64,000 nucleotides of DNA from UBA10347 sp905182135 (GCA_963925805.1 CAWUSE010000022.1:1-64000); one strand, 5' to 3'. Shown: positions 53,518 to 62,813, numbered from the stretch's first letter. The notes: a model not told the origin generated them from the letters alone. Program-made: numbers and translations.

Positions 53518-54359
53518 ACGATATTATTGTTGCTATCCCGTCAAAGGGCCGCCTGCGCGAAGGTGCTGTGGATCTCATGGCGCATGCGGGGATCAATGCC
53601 CGGACCGGTGGCGGTGCTTCCACTGTTGACCCAGACACCCATATCCGGTTTTTAGAAATGCGGCCACGCGATGCTGCTACCTGGCTGCAAGCTGGGCGCA
53701 TCGCCGCGGCTTTCATCTCGACCGACACTGCCCTCGAAGCTGGCGTGGCGGACTACCCGTCGATCCCGCTCGGATTCTCGTCATCGGACCTAGTTATTGC
53801 CTGCCGCGACGACAGCGGGTTTGAGAGCTCTGCCGATCTTGCGGGTAAGACGATTGCAACCCATCTTCCAAAGACCACTCGACATTGGCTCGCTGAACGC
53901 TCTATCGACGCCAATGTGGTCTCGATGGGTGGCGCACTCGAAGGCGTTTGTGCCCTCGGTCTGGCTGACGCAATCGTCGACCTGCGTCAGACCGGTAACA
54001 GCCTGGCGCTGAACAATCTGCATACGCTCGAAGTCATGGCTCGTTGCCAGGCCATCTTGGCGTGGAACCCCGATGTCGCCCAAGAACTAGAGTGGGTTAC
54101 CGCTCGTATCCAAGCTGCGGTCGAAGGCCGTAAAGCCCAGTACCTGATCTTCCACCTGCCGACTGATCAGGTGAGCAACCTCGGACAGGCATTCGAAGGC
54201 CTCGAGTCGCCAACGGTGCTTCCTCTCGACGGGCACGACGATCTGGTCGCCGTGCATGTCGTAGTGAAGACGTCCGAGATGTGGTCACACCTGGCTGATC
54301 TGCGCACTCTTGGTGCCTCGGGCGTGGTGGCGTTGCCCGTACACGCTCTCATGCCCTAG
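53514..54359 (+). CDS. hisG: ATP phosphoribosyltransferase, long form
   Basis: First, feedback-controlled step of histidine synthesis, joining ATP and PRPP. 281 residues: catalytic bilobal domain (AIPSKGRLREGAVDLM; GLADAIVDLRQTGNSLALNNL) and the C-terminal ACT-like domain (EGRKAQYLIFHLP to the end) that binds histidine in the long hexameric form. Overlaps hisE by ATGA. The other his genes are elsewhere. Confidence 0.95.
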   Translation: MNDIIVAIPSKGRLREGAVDLMAHAGINARTGGGASTVDPDTHIRFLEMRPRDAATWLQAGRIAAAFISTDTALEAGVADYPSIPLGFSSSDLVIACRDDSGFESSADLAGKTIATHLPKTTRHWLAERSIDANVVSMGGALEGVCALGLADAIVDLRQTGNSLALNNLHTLEVMARCQAILAWNPDVAQELEWVTARIQAAVEGRKAQYLIFHLPTDQVSNLGQAFEGLESPTVLPLDGHDDLVAVHVVVKTSEMWSHLADLRTLGASGVVALPVHALMP

Positions 54360-54383
54360 TCGACAGAACTCGCTGGGTAGCTC

Positions 54384-55556
54384 CTAGGGGCGCAGCCGAG
54401 CCAGATAGTCGGTGACGAAGAGCTCGTTTGGGTCGTACTCGTCGCGCACTCGCCACCAGTCTCGGTACTTGGGATACATCTGAGCGAGTTCCGCTCCGCT
54501 TTGGTAATGCTCTTTGCCCCAGTGAGGTCGACCCTCATAACGGCGGAAGATGGCTTCACAGGCTTCGAATAGTGGACGGTCATCGAGCGAGATGTCTTGG
54601 TGGGCAGAGATAGTGACAGTGGGTCGGCCCGTCGCAGCGCTGATCCACAGGTCGTCGGCGGCAACAGTGCGGTATTCAAGTGGCCATTGCAGATCCGGGA
54701 AGTCCTGCAGGATCATCTCGCGGACCTCGTTGAAACAAGCTGGCCCAGATTCAGCCGGTACGGCATATTCCATTTCCGTGTGTAGATCGTTGCGAGCCGA
54801 CGAGATGATGTCGTGGTTCCAGCCGACGCGTTCGAGTTTGACATCAGGCATGGCATTAACGGCATCCTGCGTTTCCGCCAATGACTTGCAGGCACACGTA
54901 TCTGTCTGGGGCATCCAGAAGAATTCAAAGTGACGGGTGTCAGCGACCAGTTGGTCTATCCGCCCAAAGACCGATTCGGGGTTTTCTGCCCACAACGTCT
55001 CGTGGAGTCGATAGGCAGATCGCAAGGCAACCGTGATGGTGCTCAGCAATCCAACGGCGCCCAGGGAGTGTCGTACGATTTCAAACAGCTCCGGGGTTGT
55101 GCTGGCAGCGCAGTCGATGACGTCGCCCGACGCCAGCACAACCCGAGCGTGGACCACAGAAGCAGACAGATTCTGCAGGCTAGGTCCTGCCCCATGGGTG
55201 CCGGTGCTGGTTGCTCCGGCGATGCTTTGCCGATCTATGTCGCCCTGATTGCGCAACGCCAGGCCGTGTTCACGCAGCGGTTCACCGACCTGATAAATAC
55301 GCGATCCTGACCGGAATGTTGCCGTTTGGTTGTCGGTGTCGACCGACTCGATGCCCTGCCATCCGTCGAGTGTTAACAAAAGGCCGTTGGTTGCCGCAAT
55401 GCGTGAATGTGAGTGCGATGCACCGACGGCACGGATCGCTAGGTTGCCTTCGGCCGCCATAGCGACGGCGTCGATGATCTCGGCCTCCGACGTTGGCGCC
55501 AGAATCGCCACAGGAGAATCTTTCTGGCGCCCCGACCAGTTGGCCCATTCAGCCAT
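54384..55556 (-). CDS. FAD-linked sugar-lactone oxidase-like protein
   Basis: 390 residues of the VAO/ALO family. The PCMH-type FAD domain begins WANWSGRQ and has VGASHSHSRIAATNGLLL and GATSTGTHGAG; the C-terminal ALO domain ends HWGKEHYQSGAELAQMYPKY, a motif of L-gulonolactone and alditol oxidases. It oxidises a sugar lactone or alditol, using O2 or another acceptor. ATG was set at MAEWANWSG, where homology starts; in-frame ATG 16 codons earlier is possible. Confidence 0.85.
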   Translation of the reverse strand: MAEWANWSGRQKDSPVAILAPTSEAEIIDAVAMAAEGNLAIRAVGASHSHSRIAATNGLLLTLDGWQGIESVDTDNQTATFRSGSRIYQVGEPLREHGLALRNQGDIDRQSIAGATSTGTHGAGPSLQNLSASVVHARVVLASGDVIDCAASTTPELFEIVRHSLGAVGLLSTITVALRSAYRLHETLWAENPESVFGRIDQLVADTRHFEFFWMPQTDTCACKSLAETQDAVNAMPDVKLERVGWNHDIISSARNDLHTEMEYAVPAESGPACFNEVREMILQDFPDLQWPLEYRTVAADDLWISAATGRPTVTISAHQDISLDDRPLFEACEAIFRRYEGRPHWGKEHYQSGAELAQMYPKYRDWWRVRDEYDPNELFVTDYLARLRP

Positions 55557-55718
55557 GGTTAGTCCATGGCGCTGTAGCTGTTGAGAAAATGGTGCCCATG
55601 CCATGAACCGTAGACTGTGGCAACGGGTTGGCCGCGACCAGGGCAACAGAGCAGATCCGAATGTCGATCGGTACACCACTCTTCGAGCCAGCATGCGCAT
55701 CGGGAAGGCTGGGCCAAC

Positions 55719-55724
55719 TAGGTT
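55719..55724 (+). promoter_or_regulatory. -10 box TAGGTT of the RidA-family gene
   Basis: TAGGTT ends 6 bases before ATG. The same hexamer and spacing precede two other genes of the window (at 48991 and 57150, minus strand). Confidence 0.55.
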
Positions 55725-55730
55725 TCGGCC

Positions 55731-56108
55731 ATGACTGAACGCGGCCCAGTAATACCTGCAGATTCCCAGGCGAGCTATGACCGGTTCCATTTTGCACCGG
55801 CATACCGCGTGGGAGACACGCTCTATGTATCGGGGGTTATAGGCAGCGGCGAGTCACTCGCGGACGAATTTGCCGGCGCATTCGCCAATCTGGCGAACGT
55901 GTTGGACGCCGCTGGCTATTCACTGGCCGACGTGGTCGAGATGACATCGTTCCACGTTGACATGAGCGAGACGCTTGGATCGTTCATGAAGGCACGCGAT
56001 GCAGCGATGACAGAACCCTGGCCAGCGTGGACAGCTATCGGCTGCACTGAGCTTGCGATTCCCACAGGCCGCGCAGAAGTTAAGGTAACCGCCGTCAAAC
56101 AGAGCTAA
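55731..56108 (+). CDS. RidA-family (YjgF/YER057c) protein
   Basis: 125 residues, trimeric chorismate-mutase-like fold. VGDTLYVSGVIG, FANLANVLDAAGYSLADVVEMT and RPAWTAIGCTEL-like (here WPAWTAIGCTELAIPTGRAEV) are family motifs. RidA deaminates reactive enamine/imine intermediates; the conserved catalytic Arg of true RidA (R-P-x-R) seems replaced by T-G-R, so it may belong to another Rid subfamily. Confidence 0.85.
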   Translation: MTERGPVIPADSQASYDRFHFAPAYRVGDTLYVSGVIGSGESLADEFAGAFANLANVLDAAGYSLADVVEMTSFHVDMSETLGSFMKARDAAMTEPWPAWTAIGCTELAIPTGRAEVKVTAVKQS

Positions 56109-56154
56109 GGCGCTGCTGGCTGTGGTCCGGTGACATTGCCAGACGCTGCACGAG

Positions 56155-57150
56155 TCAGATCGCCTGAATTGCGGTGATCGTCTCGGCGGGTAGGTTCGCG
56201 TCGACGGCGATGCTGTCGACCAGGCCCCCGAAGTGTTCGCTAATTGCAGGAGCGATCTCGTCATGTCGACCACGGGCGCAGAACATCTCGGCGACGTCAT
56301 CGCTGACCGCTGCGGCCATCTCGTCCCACTGCCCTGCCTTCGACAGAGCGTTCAGCTTGTGCCCAAGTTCGAGTTGGTCATGTAGTTCGAGAACCGGCCA
56401 GTAGGACGGCGTTGATCCATAGAAACCGACCCGCTTGCGGACGAACTCGAACGCATGATCTACATCCTCGTTCGTCGCGCCGGTAGCGACGAAGCCGCCA
56501 CCGGCGACCTCAAAGTCATCATCTGAACGATTGCTTGCCTCTAGTCCGCGGTCAAGTAGCGGCATGATCGTCTCGTCAAGGTACCGCCGAGTGCAGAACG
56601 GATGAAGCAGCACGCCGTCACACTCGCGGCTGGCCACACCAAGCATGTTCGGTCCTACTGCCGCGATATGTATTGCTGGTGGTGGCCCAGAGAGCGGCGG
56701 TGGGGTGAAGTTGGGGGTCATTAAGGTGAATTGGTAATGGTCGCCTTCGTACGTCAACCGCTCGCCGGTTCGCCAGCAGTCGAAGATTGCGCGGATCGAT
56801 TGCACATACTCACGCATCCGTGGAGCCGGAGCGCTCCATGGCACGCTAAAACGTCGTTCGTTGTGTGGTTTTATCTGGCTGCCAATGCCAAGGGTGAATC
56901 GCCCGTTTGAGAGTGCTTGGAGATCCCAGGACACCGTCGCAGCAACCATGGGGCTTCGGGGAAACGCAATTGCCACATTTGTGCCGAGGCCGATACGCGT
57001 GGTGGCCACTGCCGCCAACGTAAGTGGGATGAAGGGATCGTGGCGGTTCTCTTGTGATGAGACGGCGTCGAAGCCAGCAGCTTCACAGCGAGCCGCTGTT
57101 GCACCAACAGCCGCTAGGTCATCGCTCGTTATCGAGGTCGTTACGCGCAT
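56155..57150 (-). CDS. LLM-class F420-dependent oxidoreductase (TIGR03617-like)
   Basis: 331-residue bacterial-luciferase-like TIM barrel: GFDAVSSQENRHDPFIPL, RIGLGTNVAIAFPRSPMV, LSNGRFTLGIGSQI and AVGPNMLGVASRECDG. This subgroup in actinobacteria uses coenzyme F420 to reduce or oxidise unknown substrates. The start sits 6 bases after a TAGGTT box. Monocistronic, convergent with the RidA-family gene. Confidence 0.87.
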   Translation of the reverse strand: MRVTTSITSDDLAAVGATAARCEAAGFDAVSSQENRHDPFIPLTLAAVATTRIGLGTNVAIAFPRSPMVAATVSWDLQALSNGRFTLGIGSQIKPHNERRFSVPWSAPAPRMREYVQSIRAIFDCWRTGERLTYEGDHYQFTLMTPNFTPPPLSGPPPAIHIAAVGPNMLGVASRECDGVLLHPFCTRRYLDETIMPLLDRGLEASNRSDDDFEVAGGGFVATGATNEDVDHAFEFVRKRVGFYGSTPSYWPVLELHDQLELGHKLNALSKAGQWDEMAAAVSDDVAEMFCARGRHDEIAPAISEHFGGLVDSIAVDANLPAETITAIQAI

Positions 57151-57156
57151 GTCTCG

Positions 57157-57162
57157 AACCTA
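57157..57162 (-). promoter_or_regulatory. -10 box TAGGTT of the LLM oxidoreductase gene
   Basis: On the minus strand TAGGTT ends 6 bases before ATG. Confidence 0.55.
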
Positions 57163-57346
57163 GTGCCATGTCGCACACCCTTTGCGTCGTTTCGCCGGCA
57201 CAGATCATCGGCACTCCGAACGAAGCGAAATACCGCACCCAGTTCGTTACTACGTGGGGCTCTGCGGAACGACCAGAATCTGTGATGCTAATAAGCAGTG
57301 TTGAGTAGCGATGCAGCCATCGCGAGCGAGAGCGGCTTCGGTGGAT

Positions 57347-57523
57347 TCAACCCTGCATGATGCGGATGATCTGCCCAGTTTCGTGGTCTGACACGAGAAC
57401 TCCGTCACCGTCGACGAGTAGAGGCTGAGGAAATTCGATGCCATCGATAAACGCCAGCGGTGTATGCGGTTCGCGAACCGGCGACGACCGAGCAACGACG
57501 ATCGAGCAACGACGACCGAACAA
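57347..57523 (-). pseudogene. C-terminal remnant of an NHL/WD-like propeller gene
   Basis: The minus strand reads an open tail of about 58 codons through ...RSSPVREPHTPLAFIDGIE... and PLLVDGDGVLVSDHETGQ, ending RIMQG-stop. G-x-L-V-S-D...G-x-I-x-R-I is the pattern of a propeller blade (SMP-30/NHL type). No start or upstream blades exist; upstream the frame runs into tandem repeats. Likely a truncated gene end. The rest of the 515-base gap holds repeats only. Confidence 0.4.
57482..57523. repeat. Three tandem copies of a 14-bp unit
   Basis: CGACGACCGAGCAA, CGACGATCGAGCAA and CGACGACCGAACAA follow each other directly, differing by single bases. Confidence 0.8.
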
Positions 57524-57562
57524 CCGTGACGACCTGGCTGATGGTCGAGCTACACGAGGCCA

Positions 57563-57636
57563 TTAGGACGCTCGCGGCAAGAACACCTTTAGGACGCTCG
57601 CGGCAAGAACACCTTGAGGACGCCTGCGCCAAGAAC
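57563..57636. repeat. Two exact and one degenerate copy of a 26-bp unit
   Basis: The unit beginning ttaggacgctcgcggcaaga starts at 57563 and again at 57589, exact over 26 bases, and a third copy with changes starts near 57615. On the minus strand the block lies just after an unassigned frame ending ...AVVLGAGVLKVFLPRAS-stop. Confidence 0.8.
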
Positions 57637-57677
57637 AACAGCCCAGACTCCAATCACGCCATCTCGGAAACGTTGAC

Positions 57678-58913
57678 TCAGCTCAAATTCCGGCGAGGTT
57701 GTTGCGGTTCTGGTTCGAGGCTGCCATCAGCGGCCACGGGCAGTGGTCGCAAGATCAGTAAGGCCAACAATGCTAGGCCGCAACAGATCACCAGAGTGGG
57801 TCGGTAGCTTCCCGTAGCGTCGATAAGCCACCCTGCCGCTGGTGGCCCGATCAGGCCCCCGAGTCCTTGGCTTGTGTAGAACAAACCCATGATCGACCCA
57901 AGCCCAACAACGCCTAGGCGCTCTGTTAACACGATGGTGCTCAGGGCAACGAATCCGCCGTAGCCGACCCCAAGTACGAGCGCGAACACAATGAGAAGGC
58001 CATAGGAAGCACCTGCCACGAACCAGACAACAAAGCTCGACGCGATTAGCGCAAAGCTTGTCCGGTAGAGGCGTACGGACCCGAACCGGCGAACTGCAGA
58101 CCCAAAGCCTATGCGCGCCAGCACGCTTGCTCCGCCCAATACCCCGACGAGTACTGCTGAAGCTACAGACCCGATGCCACGTTCTTTTGCGTATTGGCCA
58201 ACAAACACGAATGGCACGAACAACGCAAGTCCTGAGCACAAGGCGGAGAGCTGCAGGCGACGAAAGACCTTTGATGCCCATGCCTCGGCGAATCGTGCAG
58301 GTTGGCCGGCACCGTTGGAACCTGGTGGGCGCTCAATGAGGAGTGTGCACAGCACCAGAATGACCGAGCCAACCACACCGAGCAGTCGATAAGTCTGGCG
58401 CCAACCGTACGCGTCAACTAATGCTGCTGAGAGAGGCGACATGACGAGCGTGCCTGCGCCGATTCCCGCCACCGCCAACCCGACAGCTGTTGCTCGATGC
58501 TGATTGAACCAACCGCCGACTACCGCAACCATCGGGATGTAACCGGTGGCTGCAGCTATCCCGACGCCGACGCCATAGGTGACGTAACCGAGAGCCAGCG
58601 ACTGTACATAGCTGGTAGCGAGTAGGCCGAGAAACAGTGAAGCAGCACCGACTAGCAGCACTCGTTTTGGGCCCCATCGGTCTGCCAAGCGCCCGGTGAT
58701 CAGGCTGAGCCAAAAAAAGGCGAATGTCGTGATAGCGAAGATGGCCGATGTTGCGGCACTGTCGCTCTCAAACTCAGTAGCCATATCGGTGAAGAAGGCG
58801 CCAAAGCTATAGGTGATCCCGAGCGTGACAAATGACGAAAAAAACACGCCGACCACGACAAGCCAGGCGCGAGGCGAGTCGATCTCGGCCGGTCCTAGAT
58901 TATCGGCGTCCAT
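57678..58913 (-). CDS. MFS transporter, monocarboxylate/oxalate-formate-like (copy 1)
   Basis: 411 residues, 12 helices. YSFGAFFTDMATEFES, GRLADRWGPKRVLL and GYIPMVAVVGGWFNQHRATAVGLAV are shared almost word for word with the MFS protein at 61621-62805, so the two are paralogues. The family carries monocarboxylates or related anions. ATG was set at MDADNLG, 6 bases after a TACGGT box. Divergent from a lipoprotein gene. Confidence 0.87.
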   Translation of the reverse strand: MDADNLGPAEIDSPRAWLVVVGVFFSSFVTLGITYSFGAFFTDMATEFESDSAATSAIFAITTFAFFWLSLITGRLADRWGPKRVLLVGAASLFLGLLATSYVQSLALGYVTYGVGVGIAAATGYIPMVAVVGGWFNQHRATAVGLAVAGIGAGTLVMSPLSAALVDAYGWRQTYRLLGVVGSVILVLCTLLIERPPGSNGAGQPARFAEAWASKVFRRLQLSALCSGLALFVPFVFVGQYAKERGIGSVASAVLVGVLGGASVLARIGFGSAVRRFGSVRLYRTSFALIASSFVVWFVAGASYGLLIVFALVLGVGYGGFVALSTIVLTERLGVVGLGSIMGLFYTSQGLGGLIGPPAAGWLIDATGSYRPTLVICCGLALLALLILRPLPVAADGSLEPEPQQPRRNLS

Positions 58914-58919
58914 CAGGCG

Positions 58920-58925
58920 ACCGTA
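58920..58925 (-). promoter_or_regulatory. -10 box TACGGT of MFS copy 1
   Basis: On the minus strand TACGGT ends 6 bases before ATG, the same box and spacing as the M20 hydrolase promoter. Confidence 0.5.
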
Positions 58926-59188
58926 GCCCGGACGTATGCAAGAGACTGCTTCCTCTGGACCTAGGCATAATCCGAAGCGTCGCCGAGAGCAGCACAAAGC
59001 GGCGGTAATTGAGTTGTAGCGCTGCGGTGCAGCATCTCAGGCGCCCCAGCATAGGAATATTGACGGTGACGAGGCACGAGTTCCGGAAATATTGTTGTCG
59101 AGGCATTACCTTGATCAGGGTTAACCATGGCACGGACTAAACAGCACCCTTCCGGCGAATGCCGCGAATTGCGCAAGGCGGATTGCAA

Positions 59189-59749
59189 ATGAACAAGAAT
59201 CTCATCTCACTGATCGGGCCGCTCTTTGCGCTGACACTGCTTGCGTCAGCGTGTGGCGACAGTGGCCAGGCAGGCTCCCAAGACCAAGAGGTGATCGATG
59301 CGGTCGCCGCTCAGATACGCAGTGACGACGATATGCCGGTCGAGGTCGACGCCAATTGCGTAGCATCGGCCATGGTCGCCGGCATGGGCGGCGCTCAGGC
59401 CATGGAGGAAAACTATGGCCTGACCGCAGAAACCATTGCCGATGGCCAAGATCCCGACGATGTAGAACTGTCGGTCGACGCTGCTCGGGGCATGGCCGAT
59501 GAGGCATTGGAATGTGGCTTGAATTCCTTGATCGTTGGCGAGATGGCCGGCGACGGCATCTCCGAAGAGGATGCCTCATGTCTTATTGACAACCTGGACC
59601 AAGACGCACTCCGCGACCTTTTCGCCGCCGAGTTCGTGGGTGCCTCCGACGCAGATCGCATTGGGGAGGCTGCTGAAGAAGCGATGTTCGCCTCAGTCTT
59701 TAGTGCCATCACCGAATGCGCGATCGATCCAACCTCGTTCGACGGCTAG
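59189..59749 (+). CDS. Secreted lipoprotein with conserved cysteines, function unknown
   Basis: 186 residues. Signal peptide MNKNLISLIGPLFALTLLAS with lipobox cysteine (LLASACGDSG). The mature part is acidic, helical and contains four further Cys (ANCVASAM, ALECGLNS, ASCLIDNL, ITECAID) at regular distances, suggesting two disulfides and an internally duplicated fold. I do not recognise the family. ATG 59189 was chosen for the signal peptide; AAGGCGG upstream can serve as ribosome site. Confidence 0.8.
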   Translation: MNKNLISLIGPLFALTLLASACGDSGQAGSQDQEVIDAVAAQIRSDDDMPVEVDANCVASAMVAGMGGAQAMEENYGLTAETIADGQDPDDVELSVDAARGMADEALECGLNSLIVGEMAGDGISEEDASCLIDNLDQDALRDLFAAEFVGASDADRIGEAAEEAMFASVFSAITECAIDPTSFDG

Positions 59750-59802
59750 TTACCGAGTACCGGAATCCAACAACACGCGCTGGCCAGATCCATCAGGGTT
59801 GG

Positions 59803-59835
59803 CTAGGGCGTGTCTGGGGCTCCGCTCTGCCCTAG
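59803..59835 (+). repeat. Intergenic hairpin B with loop GGGCTCCGCTCTG
   Basis: Arms CTAGGGC and GCCCTAG enclose a 19-base loop. The loop and first arm base share 14 bases with hairpin A at 23131-23161. Located between the convergent lipoprotein and helicase genes, it might also stop transcription, though no T-run follows. Confidence 0.5.
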
Positions 59836-59846
59836 GGGCGAGCACG

Positions 59847-61571
59847 TCAGCCAGGCCGGACGGTGTCAATCCAGCGGTCAGCTACGGCTAGTCGGCGAGT
59901 GAGTGCAGAGATTGTTGCCTCGGTGATGCGGTCAACGCCAGACTCGCGATTGAGACGCATGTTGACTTCAGGGTAACCAAGGCCCGTTCGCCCTACGATC
60001 TCGCGGACCCGGTCAGAATTCTTGTCTCGCAAGTCGCTCTTGATCTGTGCTCGTGACTTGCCGGTCTCTTCTGCAACCGCAGGGGCGCCCCATGGGTCGC
60101 TGACCTGCGTCAACTCTCGCCCAGGTAGCGGGGGAGGAGGCGGCAAGTCCACAGGGAATCCTTCGAGGTCATCGGGCAGTACAACCATCTTCTCTTGAGG
60201 ATCGATGCCATCGACAGTCGATGCTGAGTCGGCATCGATGACCGTCGATGACAACGCCTCGAAGAGCGACATTTGCTCGTCGCCGCCTCGTTCTTGGGCG
60301 ATCTCGTCGAAACCTTCTTCGCCGGCTCGCTCCTTGCGAAGTTCGATGCTGTGGCGACGCTGCTCGGCGATGTTGACCGCGTGAGACCGCAACCGCAGAT
60401 CGTCGGGAAGGTACATGTATGCCTTCTGATCACGGATTCCTGTGGTCCAGCGGGCGATGCGACCAACAGCCTGGCGGAAGAACATCGCAGTCGTGGTCGT
60501 GGTGGCGAACACCGCCACTCGTAGCCGAGGAATATCGACTCCCTCGCTGATCATGCGCACAGCGATAACCCATTGATCGTCACTGGTAGCGAATGCGCCG
60601 ATGACATCGCTGGCTCGAGGGTCATCGGAGAGTGCAATCCGAGCGGTAACCCCATGACGGCGCTCGAGTAAGTCGTAGATGGATCGAGCATGCTCGTGGT
60701 CCGTCGCGATAATGAGGCCGCCAGCATTCGGGTGCGTTTCTCGAATAGTGGTGAGCTTGCGATGGGCTTGGTCAAGGACTGTGCGGATCCATTCGCCTTC
60801 CGGGCTGAGCGCGGTGCGCAGCCGAGCGCCCCATTCATTACTTGCGATCTCGTCTTCAAAGGTGGCCTCGATGAGGGTGCCTTCGGTGTTGATCCATTCC
60901 ATGTGTCCGTCGAAGCGGGGGAAATAGACCGGCCGCACAACGCCGCCGTCGTTGAGCGCCTCGCCATAGCCATATTCGTAGTCTGGTTCGGCGTCGCCAT
61001 AGTTTCCCCAGGAATACTTCACGAAGGGAATCGGGCTGTCGTCGGTACGGAAGGGTGTGCCACTGAGCAACAGACGTGTAGCGGCACCGGTGAACGCCCG
61101 TTCGACGCCGTCTCCCCAGCTCCGGTCGCTGGCGGCATGATGCACCTCATCGAGCACAACGAAGCCGCCGCGACTGTACGTAGCTAGTTCGATCCAGGAC
61201 GAACTGGCCTGGGCATAGGTGACGACAACGCCGTGCATATCTACAGCGGGCTTGCCATCGCTAGCAGACCAGGCCGGGTCGAGGTGGAAGCCAAACTTGA
61301 GAGCGGCGTCAGCCCACTGCTTCTTTAGGTGCTGGGTAGGAACGACGACTACGAAGGGCCTGACCTGGCCTTCGCACCACTGGCGCGCAGCGACGAGAGC
61401 GAACGATGTTTTACCAGCCCCAGGACAGGCGACGGTCAGAAATGATGGGGCGTCATTGGCGACGAAGGCGCGAAGCGCTTGCTGCTGCCATGCTCGCAAA
61501 ATGACGCTCTGCTGCTTGGCGGCCGGTTGCCTGGTGGCCGGTTGTGCAAGGGCGGGGCGATTCGACTCCAT
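59847..61571 (-). CDS. Superfamily 2 DEAD/DEAH-type helicase
   Basis: 574 residues. Motif I CPGAGKTSF (GAGKT at 51-55), Ia VVVPTQHLKKQW, II DEVHH, III LLSGTPFRTD, and in the second RecA domain V RMISEGVDIPRLRV and VI QAVGRIARW. A Pro-rich linker (PPPPPLPG) leads to a helical C-terminal domain with a DRVREIVGRTGLGYPEVN-like segment that resembles a small DNA-binding module. Related to UvsW/XPB-like repair helicases; role inferred. A TAGATT box lies 11 bases before ATG; MFS copy 2 lies 49 bases upstream on the same strand. Confidence 0.87.
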   Translation of the reverse strand: MESNRPALAQPATRQPAAKQQSVILRAWQQQALRAFVANDAPSFLTVACPGAGKTSFALVAARQWCEGQVRPFVVVVPTQHLKKQWADAALKFGFHLDPAWSASDGKPAVDMHGVVVTYAQASSSWIELATYSRGGFVVLDEVHHAASDRSWGDGVERAFTGAATRLLLSGTPFRTDDSPIPFVKYSWGNYGDAEPDYEYGYGEALNDGGVVRPVYFPRFDGHMEWINTEGTLIEATFEDEIASNEWGARLRTALSPEGEWIRTVLDQAHRKLTTIRETHPNAGGLIIATDHEHARSIYDLLERRHGVTARIALSDDPRASDVIGAFATSDDQWVIAVRMISEGVDIPRLRVAVFATTTTTAMFFRQAVGRIARWTTGIRDQKAYMYLPDDLRLRSHAVNIAEQRRHSIELRKERAGEEGFDEIAQERGGDEQMSLFEALSSTVIDADSASTVDGIDPQEKMVVLPDDLEGFPVDLPPPPPLPGRELTQVSDPWGAPAVAEETGKSRAQIKSDLRDKNSDRVREIVGRTGLGYPEVNMRLNRESGVDRITEATISALTRRLAVADRWIDTVRPG

Positions 61572-61620
61572 CGGAACGGGATAATCTAGGTCGCTTTGGG
61601 CCTCAGGTGGGGTCTTTTGA

Positions 61621-62805
61621 TCAGGCTTTTATGGAGCGGTCTGCGAGTCGCAAAAGTAGGACCCAACCAACGGTTGCTGCTGCGGCACAAAACACGATTG
61701 CCGTTGAATACCCGAAGCTATCGATGAGCCATCCTGCGATTGGTGGGCCGCCGAAGGAGCCGAACGCTGCGGCGCTGTACCAGGTTCCCAGGGTGCCTCC
61801 CAAACCTTTGAGGCCAAAGCGTGAGGCAGCCACGATTGGGCTCAACGCAATGAATCCTCCGTATCCGGAACCGAAGATCAACGCGAAAATGATGAGCAGA
61901 ACGTAAGTCCCGCTAGCGAAGAGCCAGATCAGCTGACTCAGGGCCATGACTAGAAAGCAGATACGAAAGAGTCTGGCTGAGCCGAATCGGTTGGCGATTC
62001 CACCGATTGCGAGGCGTCCGACCACGCTTGCGCCGCCGATGAGTCCAACCAGCAAGGCGGCCGTGAGGCTGGAGTGGCCTTCGTCTTGGGCATAGGGGGT
62101 AATGAAAACAAAAGGTATGAACAAGCCGAAAGATGTCGCCAGCAAAGCCAGATACAAGATGCGAAAGTCGGGGAGCCGCCAGAGTTCGGCAAGCGGCTGG
62201 CGTGTTGGTGCGGGCTCGCTTGCAGGCCCGGGGGTAATGACTACAGCGACAACCAACAATAGGCCTCCGCCAACCACGGCGAAAATTACGAACGCAGTGC
62301 GCCAGTTGGTTGCCTTGATCAGCGCAGCCGCTACCGGCGAAGCGACCATGGTGCCGAGACCAATACCAGCAACCGATGCGCCCAGCGCCAGTGCCCGTTG
62401 ACGCTCGAACCAGCCACCTACCACGGCCACCATAGGTACATACCCACAGGCAATGGCGAGGCCAACAAACAGGCCGTAGCAAACGTAGGCAAGCCAAATA
62501 TTTGGAACCACTGTTGTTCCCAGCAGGCCAAAAGCCAAAGAGGCAGCGGCGAGCAATGCGACCGGCTTGGGCCCGACCCGATCGGCGAGCGCTCCGGTGA
62601 ACGGCCCAAGCAGGAAACTCAGGCTGATCGTGATGCCAAATACAACGGCGGTGGCGCCGCTTCCTGATTCAAACTCGGCCGTGATCGACTCAAAGAAGGC
62701 GCCAAAGCTGTAGCCAACGCCGAACACCGTGAACATGGAGACCGCTGCTGCGGTTGCCATGAGCCAACTTCGGCCAGAGTCAAGGCGTGGCTCCATAGCG
62801 GTCAT
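61621..62805 (-). CDS. MFS transporter, monocarboxylate/oxalate-formate-like (copy 2)
   Basis: 394 residues, 12 helices. YSFGAFFESITAEFES, GALADRVGPKPVAL and GYVPMVAVVGGWFERQRALALG parallel copy 1 at 57678-58913. The copies flank the lipoprotein and helicase genes, so a tandem duplication with later insertion or ancient divergence is possible. A second in-frame ATG follows three codons in. Substrate unknown. Confidence 0.87.
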   Translation of the reverse strand: MTAMEPRLDSGRSWLMATAAAVSMFTVFGVGYSFGAFFESITAEFESGSGATAVVFGITISLSFLLGPFTGALADRVGPKPVALLAAASLAFGLLGTTVVPNIWLAYVCYGLFVGLAIACGYVPMVAVVGGWFERQRALALGASVAGIGLGTMVASPVAAALIKATNWRTAFVIFAVVGGGLLLVVAVVITPGPASEPAPTRQPLAELWRLPDFRILYLALLATSFGLFIPFVFITPYAQDEGHSSLTAALLVGLIGGASVVGRLAIGGIANRFGSARLFRICFLVMALSQLIWLFASGTYVLLIIFALIFGSGYGGFIALSPIVAASRFGLKGLGGTLGTWYSAAAFGSFGGPPIAGWLIDSFGYSTAIVFCAAAATVGWVLLLRLADRSIKA

Positions 62806-62813
62806 TGCCGCAG

